This document shows, in pieces, positions 32,716 through 39,740 of a stretch of DNA of 64,000 nucleotides. Position 1 is the stretch's first letter. Each line of letters begins with the position of its first letter. Position numbers and translations under genes: made by a program. The notes beneath the pieces are model-generated. The model did no database searches, was not told the DNA's origin, and worked only from the letters and a program-made list of their open reading frames with translations. This DNA comes from Trujillonella endophytica (GTDB lineage Bacteria; Actinomycetota; Actinomycetes; Mycobacteriales; Geodermatophilaceae), in assembly GCF_019799905.1 (NCBI RefSeq), contig NZ_JABGCI010000014.1:47857-111856 (forward strand), written 5' to 3'.

Positions 32716-33816
32716 TCAGCCGCCGGTCCTGTCGCCGGCCGGGTCGAGCTCCGCGCCCCCCGCCGGGGAGAACAGCGGGCCGGGGGCGCCGTCGCCGCGG
32801 CCCAGGGCAGCGACGAACTCGCGCAGCACCGCGTCGCCGAGGTGCGCCGGCGACCAGCCCAGCTGGGTGCGCGCCCGGGTGGTGTCCAGCGCGGGGGCGC
32901 CGAGGCCGAGGTCCAGCCAGCCGGGCTCGGTGGGCACGAGGTACGCCGCGTGCGCCGCCGTCAGCGCCGCGCGCAGCACGAACGCGGGCACCGGCACCCG
33001 GCGGGTCCCGAGCGCTCGCGCCAGCCCGTCGGCGTCCAGCGTCGGCTCGGCGGCGAGGTTGAACGGACCCGGGGCCCGCCGGTCCAGCATCCGCACGAGC
33101 GCGTCGGCGACGTCGTCGGCGTGCACGAGGCCGATGCGCAGCGCGGGCAGCGGCAGGGGCAGCACCTGCGCCACCGCGCCGGGCAGCGCGCGGGCGGCCG
33201 CGAACAGCAGCGGCCCGAGGAAGTAGCGGCCGATCTCGCTGGCCGCCTCCGGCTGCAGCACCAGGGTCGGGCGGACGACGGTCAGGGTCGTACCCGAGCG
33301 GTGGCCGAGGACCTGGCGGACGACCCGCTCGGCCGAGCTCTTGTCGCGGCTGTACTGCGAGCTGGGGATACCGGTGGTCGGCCAGTCCTCGCGCACCTCC
33401 TGGTCGCGGGCCCCGGCGGTGTAGGCGCCGAGCGAGGACATGTGCACGAAGTGCGGCACGCCGGCCCGGCTGGCGGCCCGGGCCACCCGGTAGGTGCCGT
33501 CGACGTTGACCGCGTGCAGCTGCTCGGGGTGCCGGCCGGGCTGCAGCGCCCAGGCCAGGTGCACGACGGCGTCCATGCCCGCGAGGAAGTCGGGCAGCTC
33601 GTCCTCGCTGGCGGGGTGGCCGATGTCGGTCAGGTGCCAGTCGAGACCGGTGTAGGGGGCGACGTCCGGCGGCTGCCGGCGGGCCAGTCCCCGGACCTCG
33701 GCGACGCCGCTCGCGGGGTCGGTCAGCCGTCGCAGGAGCGCCGTCCCGACGTTGCCACTGGCGCCGGTGACGGCGACCTTCAGGCCCTGCAGGTGTCCGG
33801 GGGAGAGATCGGCCAT
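32716..33816 (-). CDS. NAD-dependent epimerase/dehydratase family protein
   Basis: A 366-residue extended SDR. It shows VAVTGASGNVGTALLRRL at the NAD site, VVHLAWALQPG, Ser in VHMSSLGAYT and Tyr-Lys in YSRDKSSAE. The C-terminal substrate domain ends in an acidic tail. A sugar-nucleotide or steroid-like substrate is possible; the family is too broad to choose. ATG follows TAGCGG (minus, 33828 to 33823) by 6 nt, suggesting a leaderless message. Confidence 0.88.
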   Translation of the reverse strand: MADLSPGHLQGLKVAVTGASGNVGTALLRRLTDPASGVAEVRGLARRQPPDVAPYTGLDWHLTDIGHPASEDELPDFLAGMDAVVHLAWALQPGRHPEQLHAVNVDGTYRVARAASRAGVPHFVHMSSLGAYTAGARDQEVREDWPTTGIPSSQYSRDKSSAERVVRQVLGHRSGTTLTVVRPTLVLQPEAASEIGRYFLGPLLFAAARALPGAVAQVLPLPLPALRIGLVHADDVADALVRMLDRRAPGPFNLAAEPTLDADGLARALGTRRVPVPAFVLRAALTAAHAAYLVPTEPGWLDLGLGAPALDTTRARTQLGWSPAHLGDAVLREFVAALGRGDGAPGPLFSPAGGAELDPAGDRTGG

Positions 33817-33852
33817 GGTCTGCCGCTACCCGCGCGCGGCGGCGTCCACCCC

Positions 33853-34053
33853 TCAGCCGAGCGTGAGGCCGCGGTCGCCCAGCGCCTCGCGGAGCAGCCG
33901 GATCGCCTTCGGACCGACGCCGTGCAGCGCGGCCAGCTCCCGCTCGGGCACCCCGGCCAGCTGCTCGAGCCGGGTGTAGCCGGCGGCGAGCAGCGCGCCG
34001 GTGGCCGGCCGGCCGATGTCCCGCGGCAGGTCGGAATCGGGGGCGTCCGGCAT
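33853..34053 (-). CDS. Small helix-hairpin-helix protein
   Basis: A 66-residue protein with one helix-hairpin-helix-like unit: GRPATGALLAAGYTRLEQL then GVPERELAALHGVGPKAIRLL, the GVGPKA turn being the typical DNA-backbone contact. Related small actinobacterial proteins are annotated as DNA-binding, function unknown. ATG 34053 follows TACGGT (minus, 34066 to 34061) by 7 nt, consistent with a leaderless transcript. Confidence 0.7.
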   Translation of the reverse strand: MPDAPDSDLPRDIGRPATGALLAAGYTRLEQLAGVPERELAALHGVGPKAIRLLREALGDRGLTLG

Positions 34054-34138
34054 GCCGGACACCGTAGGTCCGGCGGCGGCGGCCCCGACCGTGCCGCTGC
34101 GCCCGCGGGTGGGGGGCAGCCGGCCGGCCGGGCGGGGG

Positions 34139-34339
34139 TCAGCCGTCGTCGTCGTTGCCGTCGGTGGCGTCCTCCACGCCCTCCTCGACGTCGTCCACGC
34201 CCTCCTCGACGTCCTGCTGCACGTCGTCGTCGACGACGTCGTCACCGCAGGCGGCGACCGAGAAGGCGGAGGCGGCGATGGCCAGGCCGACGGCGGCGGT
34301 GCGCCAGCGTCGGGGGGTGGTTCGGCGGGCGGTCGACAT
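34139..34339 (-). CDS. Small acidic lipoprotein with DVEEGV repeats
   Basis: A 66-residue exported lipoprotein. The signal peptide has lipobox SVAAC at about residues 27-31. The mature part is almost entirely Asp/Glu/Val with repeats (QQDVEEGVDDVEEGVEDA) that could form a short charged helix or coiled coil. ATG 34339 has TGGAGG upstream. No function is known; metal binding or surface charge is speculative. The gap to 34527 shows nothing supportable. Confidence 0.65.
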   Translation of the reverse strand: MSTARRTTPRRWRTAAVGLAIAASAFSVAACGDDVVDDDVQQDVEEGVDDVEEGVEDATDGNDDDG

Positions 34340-34526
34340 GGGTCCTCCAGGGGATGACGGGGGCGATGACATCCCGGTGGATGCCCCCGGGCCGGGCTCG
34401 CCATGCGCCGCCGCAACTCGTCGGGTACAGCTGTGGACGTGAAGTAACGATCCGGTAACCTCCTGCAGGGCCGTTGGTCCCTAGCGTGGGGTCCACTCGT
34501 CGTCCGTCACACCACCCGGAGCCTCC

Positions 34527-35051
34527 ATGTCGCATCGCATGCCATCGGCGTCCTCGACGGCGGGGGCATCCCCCGAGCTCCCGGTCGACCCCTCCGCCCG
34601 CGCGATCGGGATGCTGGGCTTCCAGGCGGCGGGCATGCGCGTCGTCCGGCGCTGGATCGAGCGGGCGCCCGCGGACACGCCGGTCACGTGGGCCGCCGCC
34701 CAGCGGGCCGACGAGGTGAGCCTCGCCGAGCTGGAGCGACTGGTGACGTCGGCGCACGTGGGGTGGCGGCTGATGCTGGCCGGCCCCGAGGCCGACGTCC
34801 GCGCGGCCCGCGAGGCGGCCCTCCGGCTGGGCATGCTGGACCTCGAGATCCGCTGCGTGGTCACCGGTCAGGAGCGGCGGCACGTGTCGTGCCCGCACTG
34901 CTCGGCCGCCACCGAGACCGACGTCCTCCCCGGCGACAGCGTGCACTGCTCCGGCTGCACCGTGCCGCTGCGCATCCCGACGTCCGCCGCCAAGTCGCGC
35001 GGCGTCCCCGTGGGCGTCGTGGAGGGTCCCGCCGCCCACCACGTGGCCTGA
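34527..35051 (+). CDS. Zinc-ribbon protein, DmmA-like C-terminus
   Basis: A 174-residue protein. The N-terminal part is helical (SLAELERLVTSAHVGWRLML). The C-terminal zinc ribbon has HVSCPHCSAATETDV and SVHCSGCTVPLRI, giving two CxxC pairs about 20 residues apart. It resembles the C-terminal domain of dimethylamine monooxygenase subunit DmmA-type proteins, but no other subunits are nearby, so a different role is possible. ATG 34527 has a weak GGAG upstream. Confidence 0.55.
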   Translation: MSHRMPSASSTAGASPELPVDPSARAIGMLGFQAAGMRVVRRWIERAPADTPVTWAAAQRADEVSLAELERLVTSAHVGWRLMLAGPEADVRAAREAALRLGMLDLEIRCVVTGQERRHVSCPHCSAATETDVLPGDSVHCSGCTVPLRIPTSAAKSRGVPVGVVEGPAAHHVA

Positions 35052-35072
35052 TCGAAGGCCTCGCTCGCCCCA

Positions 35073-35768
35073 TCAGCGAGCCCGCGGTGGGCTCCCCGGT
35101 GGGGCCGACCAGCGGTGCCAGTCCGACACGTGGTCGGGGACGGTGATCCCGGCGGTCAGGTCGGGCGCCGGCTCCGGCGTCCCCGCCACGGTGCTCAGCG
35201 GGAGGACCCCCGCCCAGTGCGGTAGCTCCAGGTCCTCGGCGTCGTCGGACGGCGGGCCGGTGCGCACCTTGAGCGAGACCTCCTCCAACGCCAGCACCAG
35301 CACCGTGGTCGCGGCCAGCTCCCTCCGGTCGGCGGGGCGGCTGCCGGCGGAACGGCCCGGCACGACGGCGTCCACCAGCGCCGAGAGCGCGGCGGACTTC
35401 TCCTCCGGGTCGGTGACGACGGTCGCCGTGCCCAGCGCGACCACCGAGCGGTAGTTCATCGAGTGGTGGAAGGCGGAGCGGGCCAGCACGAGTCCGTCGA
35501 CGAGGGTGACGGTGACGCAGACGTCGAGGCCGCCGTCGGTGGCCCGGCGCAGGGCGCGGGCGCCGGTGGAGCCGTGCAGGTACAGCCGGTCGTCGACGCG
35601 GGCGTGCAGCTGCGGCAGGACGACCGGCCGGCCGTCGACCACGAACCCGACGTGGCACAGCACGGCCTCGTCCAGGACCGCGTGGACCGCGGCACGGTCG
35701 TAGCCGACGCGCTCGCGCAGTCGGGTGGGCACGGTGCGGGGGCTGGCCGGATAGGTCACGCCGACCAT
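35073..35768 (-). CDS. Pyridoxamine 5'-phosphate oxidase-like flavoprotein
   Basis: A 231-residue split-barrel FMN-binding family protein of the NimA-like type. It has VLCHVGFVVDGRPVVLPQLHARVDDRLYLHGS in the N-terminal barrel and FHHSMNYRSVVALGTATVV later. It may bind FMN, F420 or heme. ATG 35768 follows GGAGG too closely; GTG 35759, three codons in, has GGAGG at 9 nt and may be the true start. The C-terminal 40 residues are Pro-rich. Confidence 0.8.
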   Translation of the reverse strand: MVGVTYPASPRTVPTRLRERVGYDRAAVHAVLDEAVLCHVGFVVDGRPVVLPQLHARVDDRLYLHGSTGARALRRATDGGLDVCVTVTLVDGLVLARSAFHHSMNYRSVVALGTATVVTDPEEKSAALSALVDAVVPGRSAGSRPADRRELAATTVLVLALEEVSLKVRTGPPSDDAEDLELPHWAGVLPLSTVAGTPEPAPDLTAGITVPDHVSDWHRWSAPPGSPPRAR

Positions 35769-35813
35769 CCTCCGGGTGCCGGCCAGCGGTTTCCCGCGGT
35801 CGGCCGGGTGGTC

Positions 35814-36653
35814 TCAGGTGGGGCCGAGGCTCCGGACGTGCGCGACCACCAGCTCCGCCGTGCGCTCGGCCGCGAGCTCCGGGATCCAGTGCGTCACACC
35901 CTCGAGGACCTCCAGCCGGTAGGGCCCCGTCACGTACTGCCGGGTGGCCTCGGTGGCCGCCCGCCCGAGGAAGGCGTCGCCGGTGCTCCACACGTGCAGC
36001 GTGGGCACGCGCACCCGCCCGACACCGTCCCGGGCGCCGAAGGGCAGGGCCCGGTACCAGTTGAGCGCCGCCGTGAGGGCGCCCGGCTCGCGCATCCGAC
36101 GCACGTAGCGGTCGACGGCCTCGTCCGGCAGCCCGCCGCGCTGCAGTGTCTTCCGCAGCGCCGCCCCGCCGCCGGCCAGCAGCAGCCGCTCCGGGACGAC
36201 GGGCAGCTGGAACAGCGCCATGTAGTACGACCGCAGCCCCTGGTCGCTGGTGACCAGGGACTTCGCCATCGCGGCGGGGTGCGGCACCGAGAGGGCGGTG
36301 AGGGTCCGCACCCGCTCGGGGTACCAGGCGCCCAGCGCCCACCCGACGACGCCGCCCCAGTCGTGCCCGACGACGTGCGCGGACTGCAGCCCGGCGGCGT
36401 CGAGCAGGGCCAGCACGTCCTGCGCGGTCTCCCGCAGCCGGTAGTCGGCGCGGCCGACCGGGCGGGCACCGGGGGAGTAGCCCCGCTGGTCGGGCGCCAG
36501 GGTCCGCAGCCCCGCGCCGTGGAGCACCGGGGCCAGGCGGTCGTAGGCGGAGGAGTCCTGCGGGAAGCCGTGCAGCAGGACCACCGGCTCGCCGTCGGCC
36601 GGACCGGAGTCCCGGACGTCGAACTCCATGCCCGCGCGGCGGAAGCTGTCCAT
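35814..36653 (-). CDS. Alpha/beta hydrolase, epoxide-hydrolase-like
   Basis: A 279-residue hydrolase. HGFPQDSSAYDRL gives the oxyanion hole, and the nucleophile is Asp in VVGHDWGGVVGW (about 101), as in epoxide hydrolases and haloalkane dehalogenases. The cap Tyr is in NWYRALPF, and the catalytic His is in GVTHWIPE. This set favours epoxide hydrolase. ATG follows CAGGGT (minus, 36665 to 36660) by 6 nt, another leaderless candidate. Confidence 0.88.
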   Translation of the reverse strand: MDSFRRAGMEFDVRDSGPADGEPVVLLHGFPQDSSAYDRLAPVLHGAGLRTLAPDQRGYSPGARPVGRADYRLRETAQDVLALLDAAGLQSAHVVGHDWGGVVGWALGAWYPERVRTLTALSVPHPAAMAKSLVTSDQGLRSYYMALFQLPVVPERLLLAGGGAALRKTLQRGGLPDEAVDRYVRRMREPGALTAALNWYRALPFGARDGVGRVRVPTLHVWSTGDAFLGRAATEATRQYVTGPYRLEVLEGVTHWIPELAAERTAELVVAHVRSLGPT

Positions 36654-36717
36654 GCCGCGACCCTGCCCCCGGCCGGTCGGGTCCGCCAGCCGGGTGGGCC
36701 GGCAGGTACCTCCCCCG

Positions 36718-36759
36718 ACGCTCGTGCTCTGCGTACTCCGGTACGCAGAGCACGAGCGT
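36718..36759. terminator. Perfect 19-bp inverted repeat with UCCG loop
   Basis: Arms 36718-36736 and 36741-36759 pair perfectly around TCCG (or CGGA on the minus strand). It lies 11 nt beyond a minus-strand stop at 36771 and upstream of the epoxide-hydrolase-like gene. It works as a terminator in either direction, or could be a dispersed repeat element; nothing similar was seen elsewhere in the window. Confidence 0.6.
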
Positions 36760-36770
36760 GCCGGACCCCC

Positions 36771-36968
36771 TCATCCGGTCAGGCGGGCCGGGCCGCGCGC
36801 GGTGCGGATCGCCATGACCTCGTCGAGGAGCTCCGCCGACGGCATGGCGTGCGAGGAGTGACGCCGGCCGCGCCGGGTCCGCCGGGAGCGTGGCCGTCGT
36901 CCGCACGCCGGAGCGGCCGGTGCGGAGCTCCAGTGCCCGGTCCTGCCGGCGCAGCCGCACGGCTCCAC
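36771..36968 (-). pseudogene. Doubtful small frame or gene remnant before hairpin
   Basis: Within the 391-bp gap 36654-37044, a minus frame ends at 36771 just before the 19-bp hairpin and reads MPSAELLDEVMAIRTARGPARLTG from an internal ATG. Upstream of that ATG another frame (LRRQDRALELRTGRSGVRTTA) looks more protein-like, so the piece could be a short gene broken by a frameshift. The evidence is weak; it could also be non-coding. Confidence 0.25.
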
Positions 36969-37044
36969 GAGGCGTGGTTCGGCCAGGGGCTCGGTTCATC
37001 GACGCGGGCATCCGAGCGCGCTCGACATCGGGGACACTGGAGCC

Positions 37045-37578
37045 GTGACGGTGGAGCTGATCGTGCTGGTCGACGACGACGGGACGGCGATCGGCAGCAT
37101 GCCCAAGCCGCTGGTCCACCACGGTGAGACGCCGCTCCACCGCGCCTTCTCCGCCTACCTGTTCGCCGACGACGGCCGGCTGCTGGTCACCCGGCGCGCG
37201 GCGGACAAGCAGACCTTCCCGGGGATGTGGACCAACACGGTCTGCGGCCACCCCGGTCCCGAGGAGGACGACGGCGCCGCGATCGCCCGCCGCGCCGGCT
37301 TCGAGCTGGGGCTCGGGGTCGTCGACCTGCGGCCGGCGCTGCCCGGCTACCGCTACCGCGCCGAGTTCCGGGGCGTCGTGGAGAACGAGATCTGCCCGGT
37401 CTACCTCGGCCGGTTCACCGGGACGCCGGCGCCGGACCCCACCGAGGTCGGCGACTGGGAGCTGCTCGAGTGGCCGGCCTTCCGCCGCCGGCAGGAGAGC
37501 GAGGGCGACGGCTGGTCCCCGTGGTGCCGGGAGCAGGCGCGGCTCATCGAGGCCGCGGGCCTGGTCCCGGCCACCTGA
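37045..37578 (+). CDS. idi: Isopentenyl-diphosphate delta-isomerase, type I
   Basis: A 177-residue Nudix-fold enzyme that interconverts IPP and DMAPP for isoprenoid (carotenoid, quinone) synthesis. The catalytic Cys is in TVCGHPGPEE (about 67) and the catalytic Glu in FRGVVENEICPVY (about 116). LHRAFSAYLF and PGMWTN are also family features. GTG 37045 follows GACACT by exactly 6 nt, consistent with a leaderless message. It stands alone, with no other terpenoid genes near. Confidence 0.95.
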   Translation: MTVELIVLVDDDGTAIGSMPKPLVHHGETPLHRAFSAYLFADDGRLLVTRRAADKQTFPGMWTNTVCGHPGPEEDDGAAIARRAGFELGLGVVDLRPALPGYRYRAEFRGVVENEICPVYLGRFTGTPAPDPTEVGDWELLEWPAFRRRQESEGDGWSPWCREQARLIEAAGLVPAT

Positions 37579-37720
37579 ACCACCCGGCAGCGATCCGGAG
37601 ACCGGGAGGCTCCTCGTGCCGGCGAGCGCGTAGCCGGGGGGCGACCGCGCGTGGCGGGCGCGCGGGCGCCGGGGTGTCGCTGGCGGGGCGCGCGGAGGTG
37701 CCCTCCTAACGTCCCGCCGC

Positions 37721-38509
37721 GTGGACCGCCGCGGATTCGTGCTGTTGATGGCCGCCGGAGTGCTCGGGGCCGCGGTCGGCCGCGGCACCGCAGAGCTGGT
37801 GGCGGAGCCGACGTCGTGGATCCCCGGAGCAGTGCGGCCCGCCGCCGCGACGCCGTCGCCGCCCGTGCAGCCGCCGGGCACCCTGCCCCCGCCGATCGGC
37901 GTGGTCGACCGGCTGCCCGGCACCGGCACCCGGCTCGCCCTCACCATCGACGACGGCGTCAGCTCCGCGGTGGTCGGGGCCTTCGCCGAGCTGGCCGCCG
38001 ACACCGGGCTGCGGCTGACGTTCTTCCCCAACGGCCGCTACCGCTCCTGGACCGACAACGCCCGCGCGCTGCGACCGCTCGTGGAGTCCGGTCAGGTGGC
38101 GCTGGGCAACCACACGTGGGGCCACCCCGACCTGCGCACCCTCGACGACGCCTCCGTCGCCGAGGAGATCACCCGCAACCGGCGGTTCCTCGCCGACGTC
38201 TTCGGCGCGGGGGAGACCCCCTTCTTCCGGCCGCCCTACGGCTCCCACGACGCGCGGATCGACCGGATCGCCGCCGACTGCGGCCACCCGACCGTGGCGA
38301 TGTGGGAGGGCACGCTGGCCGACCACCGGGTGCTGACCCCCGACGAGCTCCTGGCCGCCGCCCGGCAGTGGTTCGCCGCGCAGTCGATCGTCATCGGCCA
38401 CGCCAACCACGCCACCGTGACCACGGTGTTCGACGAGCTGGTCGCCCTGCTGGAGCAGCGGTCGCTGGAGACGGTCACCCTCGCCGACGTGTGGACCCAC
38501 CCCGTCTGA
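37721..38509 (+). CDS. Polysaccharide deacetylase, Tat-like export signal
   Basis: A 262-residue NodB-type carbohydrate esterase. The signal DRRGFVLLMAAGVLGAAVG has a twin arginine, and a Pro-rich linker follows. The NodB domain has LTIDDGVSS (catalytic Asp pair), NHTWGHPDLRTL (His-His metal ligands) and FFRPPYGSHD. It acts outside the membrane on peptidoglycan or another N-acetylated glycan. GTG 37721 follows TAACGT (37707-37712) by 8 nt. Confidence 0.9.
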   Translation: MDRRGFVLLMAAGVLGAAVGRGTAELVAEPTSWIPGAVRPAAATPSPPVQPPGTLPPPIGVVDRLPGTGTRLALTIDDGVSSAVVGAFAELAADTGLRLTFFPNGRYRSWTDNARALRPLVESGQVALGNHTWGHPDLRTLDDASVAEEITRNRRFLADVFGAGETPFFRPPYGSHDARIDRIAADCGHPTVAMWEGTLADHRVLTPDELLAAARQWFAAQSIVIGHANHATVTTVFDELVALLEQRSLETVTLADVWTHPV

Positions 38510-38538
38510 CGGAGGACCTCCTCCCCACCCCTCTCGAG

Positions 38539-38556
38539 CCCGGGGCGGGCCCCGGG
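38539..38556 (+). terminator. GC hairpin after deacetylase gene
   Basis: A 7-bp stem CCCGGGG/CCCCGGG has a 4-nt loop and lies 30 nt after the deacetylase stop and before the SDR gene. It is a likely terminator. Confidence 0.5.
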
Positions 38557-38644
38557 AGGGGGCCGAACTGCGAACAGCAGCGGAATCAGCGAGGGTGGCG
38601 GGGGCGCCGTGATCATCGGGGCGCGCGACGAGACGGAGGCGTGG

Positions 38645-39424
38645 ATGTCGGGCAGTGGGTCGTTGGACGGGCGGGTCGCCCTGGTCACCGGAGGTGCCAG
38701 CGGGCTGGGTCGCGCGACCTGCCTCGCCCTGGCCGAGGCCGGGGCGCACGTGGCGATCGCCGACATCGACGCCGCGGGCAGCGAGCGGACGGCGGAGCTG
38801 GTCGGGGAGGCAGGCGGCAAGGCCGACGTCGTCGCCCTCGACGTCACCGACGACGCCAGCCGCAGAGCCGTGGTCGCGCAGCTGTTCGAGCAGCACGGGG
38901 ACGCGTTCGACGTCCTCGTGAACGTCGCGGGCATCGACCGGCCCGGGTACATCACCGACATCGACCTGGCCGACTACCAGCGGGTGCAGGCGGTCAACTG
39001 CGAGGGGCCGGTCTTCCTCACCAGCGAGTTCATGAAGCGCGTGCAGCACCTGCCGGAGGGGCGCACGGCCGACGTCGTCCACATCGTGAGCCTGTCGGCG
39101 ATCACCTCCGGCAGCGGCGCGATCGCCTACAACGGCTCCAAGGCCGGCTTCCTGAACGCCACCCGGTGCATCCAGCGCGAGCTGCGCGAGAAGGCGGCGC
39201 GGGCCGAGGACGGCACCGAGCGGCCGTTCCCGTGCCGGGTGCAGGCGGTCGTCCCGGCGGCCATGGACACCCCGATGATGGAGCAGTGGGGCATCCCGTC
39301 CCACCTGATGATGCCGCCGTCGGCGGTGGCCGAGATGGTCCGCTACCTGGTGACGCTGCACCCGGCGGCGTTCGTGCCGGAGATGCAGATCGTGCCGCGC
39401 CTCGAACCGAACTTCCCCCGCTGA
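38645..39424 (+). CDS. SDR family oxidoreductase
   Basis: A 259-residue short-chain dehydrogenase. It shows VALVTGGASGLGRATCLAL, VLVNVAGIDRPG (V for the usual N in NNAG), Ser in HIVSLSAITSG and YNGSKAGFLNA. FPCRVQAVVPAAMDTPMMEQWG follows. ATG 38645 has GACGGAGG upstream; a GTG at 38609 would add 12 unconserved residues. A small acidic protein gene follows 11 nt later, so the two are co-transcribed. Confidence 0.88.
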   Translation: MSGSGSLDGRVALVTGGASGLGRATCLALAEAGAHVAIADIDAAGSERTAELVGEAGGKADVVALDVTDDASRRAVVAQLFEQHGDAFDVLVNVAGIDRPGYITDIDLADYQRVQAVNCEGPVFLTSEFMKRVQHLPEGRTADVVHIVSLSAITSGSGAIAYNGSKAGFLNATRCIQRELREKAARAEDGTERPFPCRVQAVVPAAMDTPMMEQWGIPSHLMMPPSAVAEMVRYLVTLHPAAFVPEMQIVPRLEPNFPR

Positions 39425-39435
39425 GGAGCCCCGAC

Positions 39436-39696
39436 ATGACCGAGCCCGACCTGCCCGACTCGGGCATGGCCACCGGATCCGACGCCGGCGCACCCGGCGA
39501 GCGCCTCGGCGGCGGTGACCTGCGGCCGGACGAGCAGCAGCTGCTCGCGGAGCTGCAGCGGGACGCCGACGGCAGCGACCGGCCCGACAACGAGGCCGAG
39601 CTGCGGGCCGCCGAGGACGAGGTGCCGCTCCCGGCCGAGGGCGGCGCCCAGGGTGACGGCCTGGAGGCCGACTTCAGCGCCCCCGAGCCCGGCTGA
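39436..39696 (+). CDS. Small acidic disordered protein
   Basis: An 86-residue highly acidic protein, low in hydrophobics and probably disordered, with one helix-forming part (DEQQLLAELQRDADG). No family is recognised. GAGGAG precedes ATG 39436. It is second in the transcript with the SDR gene and is followed 12 nt later by a strong hairpin, which supports it being a real gene. Confidence 0.6.
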   Translation: MTEPDLPDSGMATGSDAGAPGERLGGGDLRPDEQQLLAELQRDADGSDRPDNEAELRAAEDEVPLPAEGGAQGDGLEADFSAPEPG

Positions 39697-39708
39697 GGCG
39701 GACGGTTC

Positions 39709-39740
39709 CCCGGCCGCCCGGCTCAGGCCGGGCGGCCGGG
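39709..39740. terminator. Terminator hairpin overlapping phytochrome gene 3' end
   Basis: A perfect 13-bp stem (39709-39721 with 39728-39740) has a 6-nt loop and lies between the convergent small-protein and phytochrome genes. It includes the last codons and stop of the latter. Confidence 0.7.
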
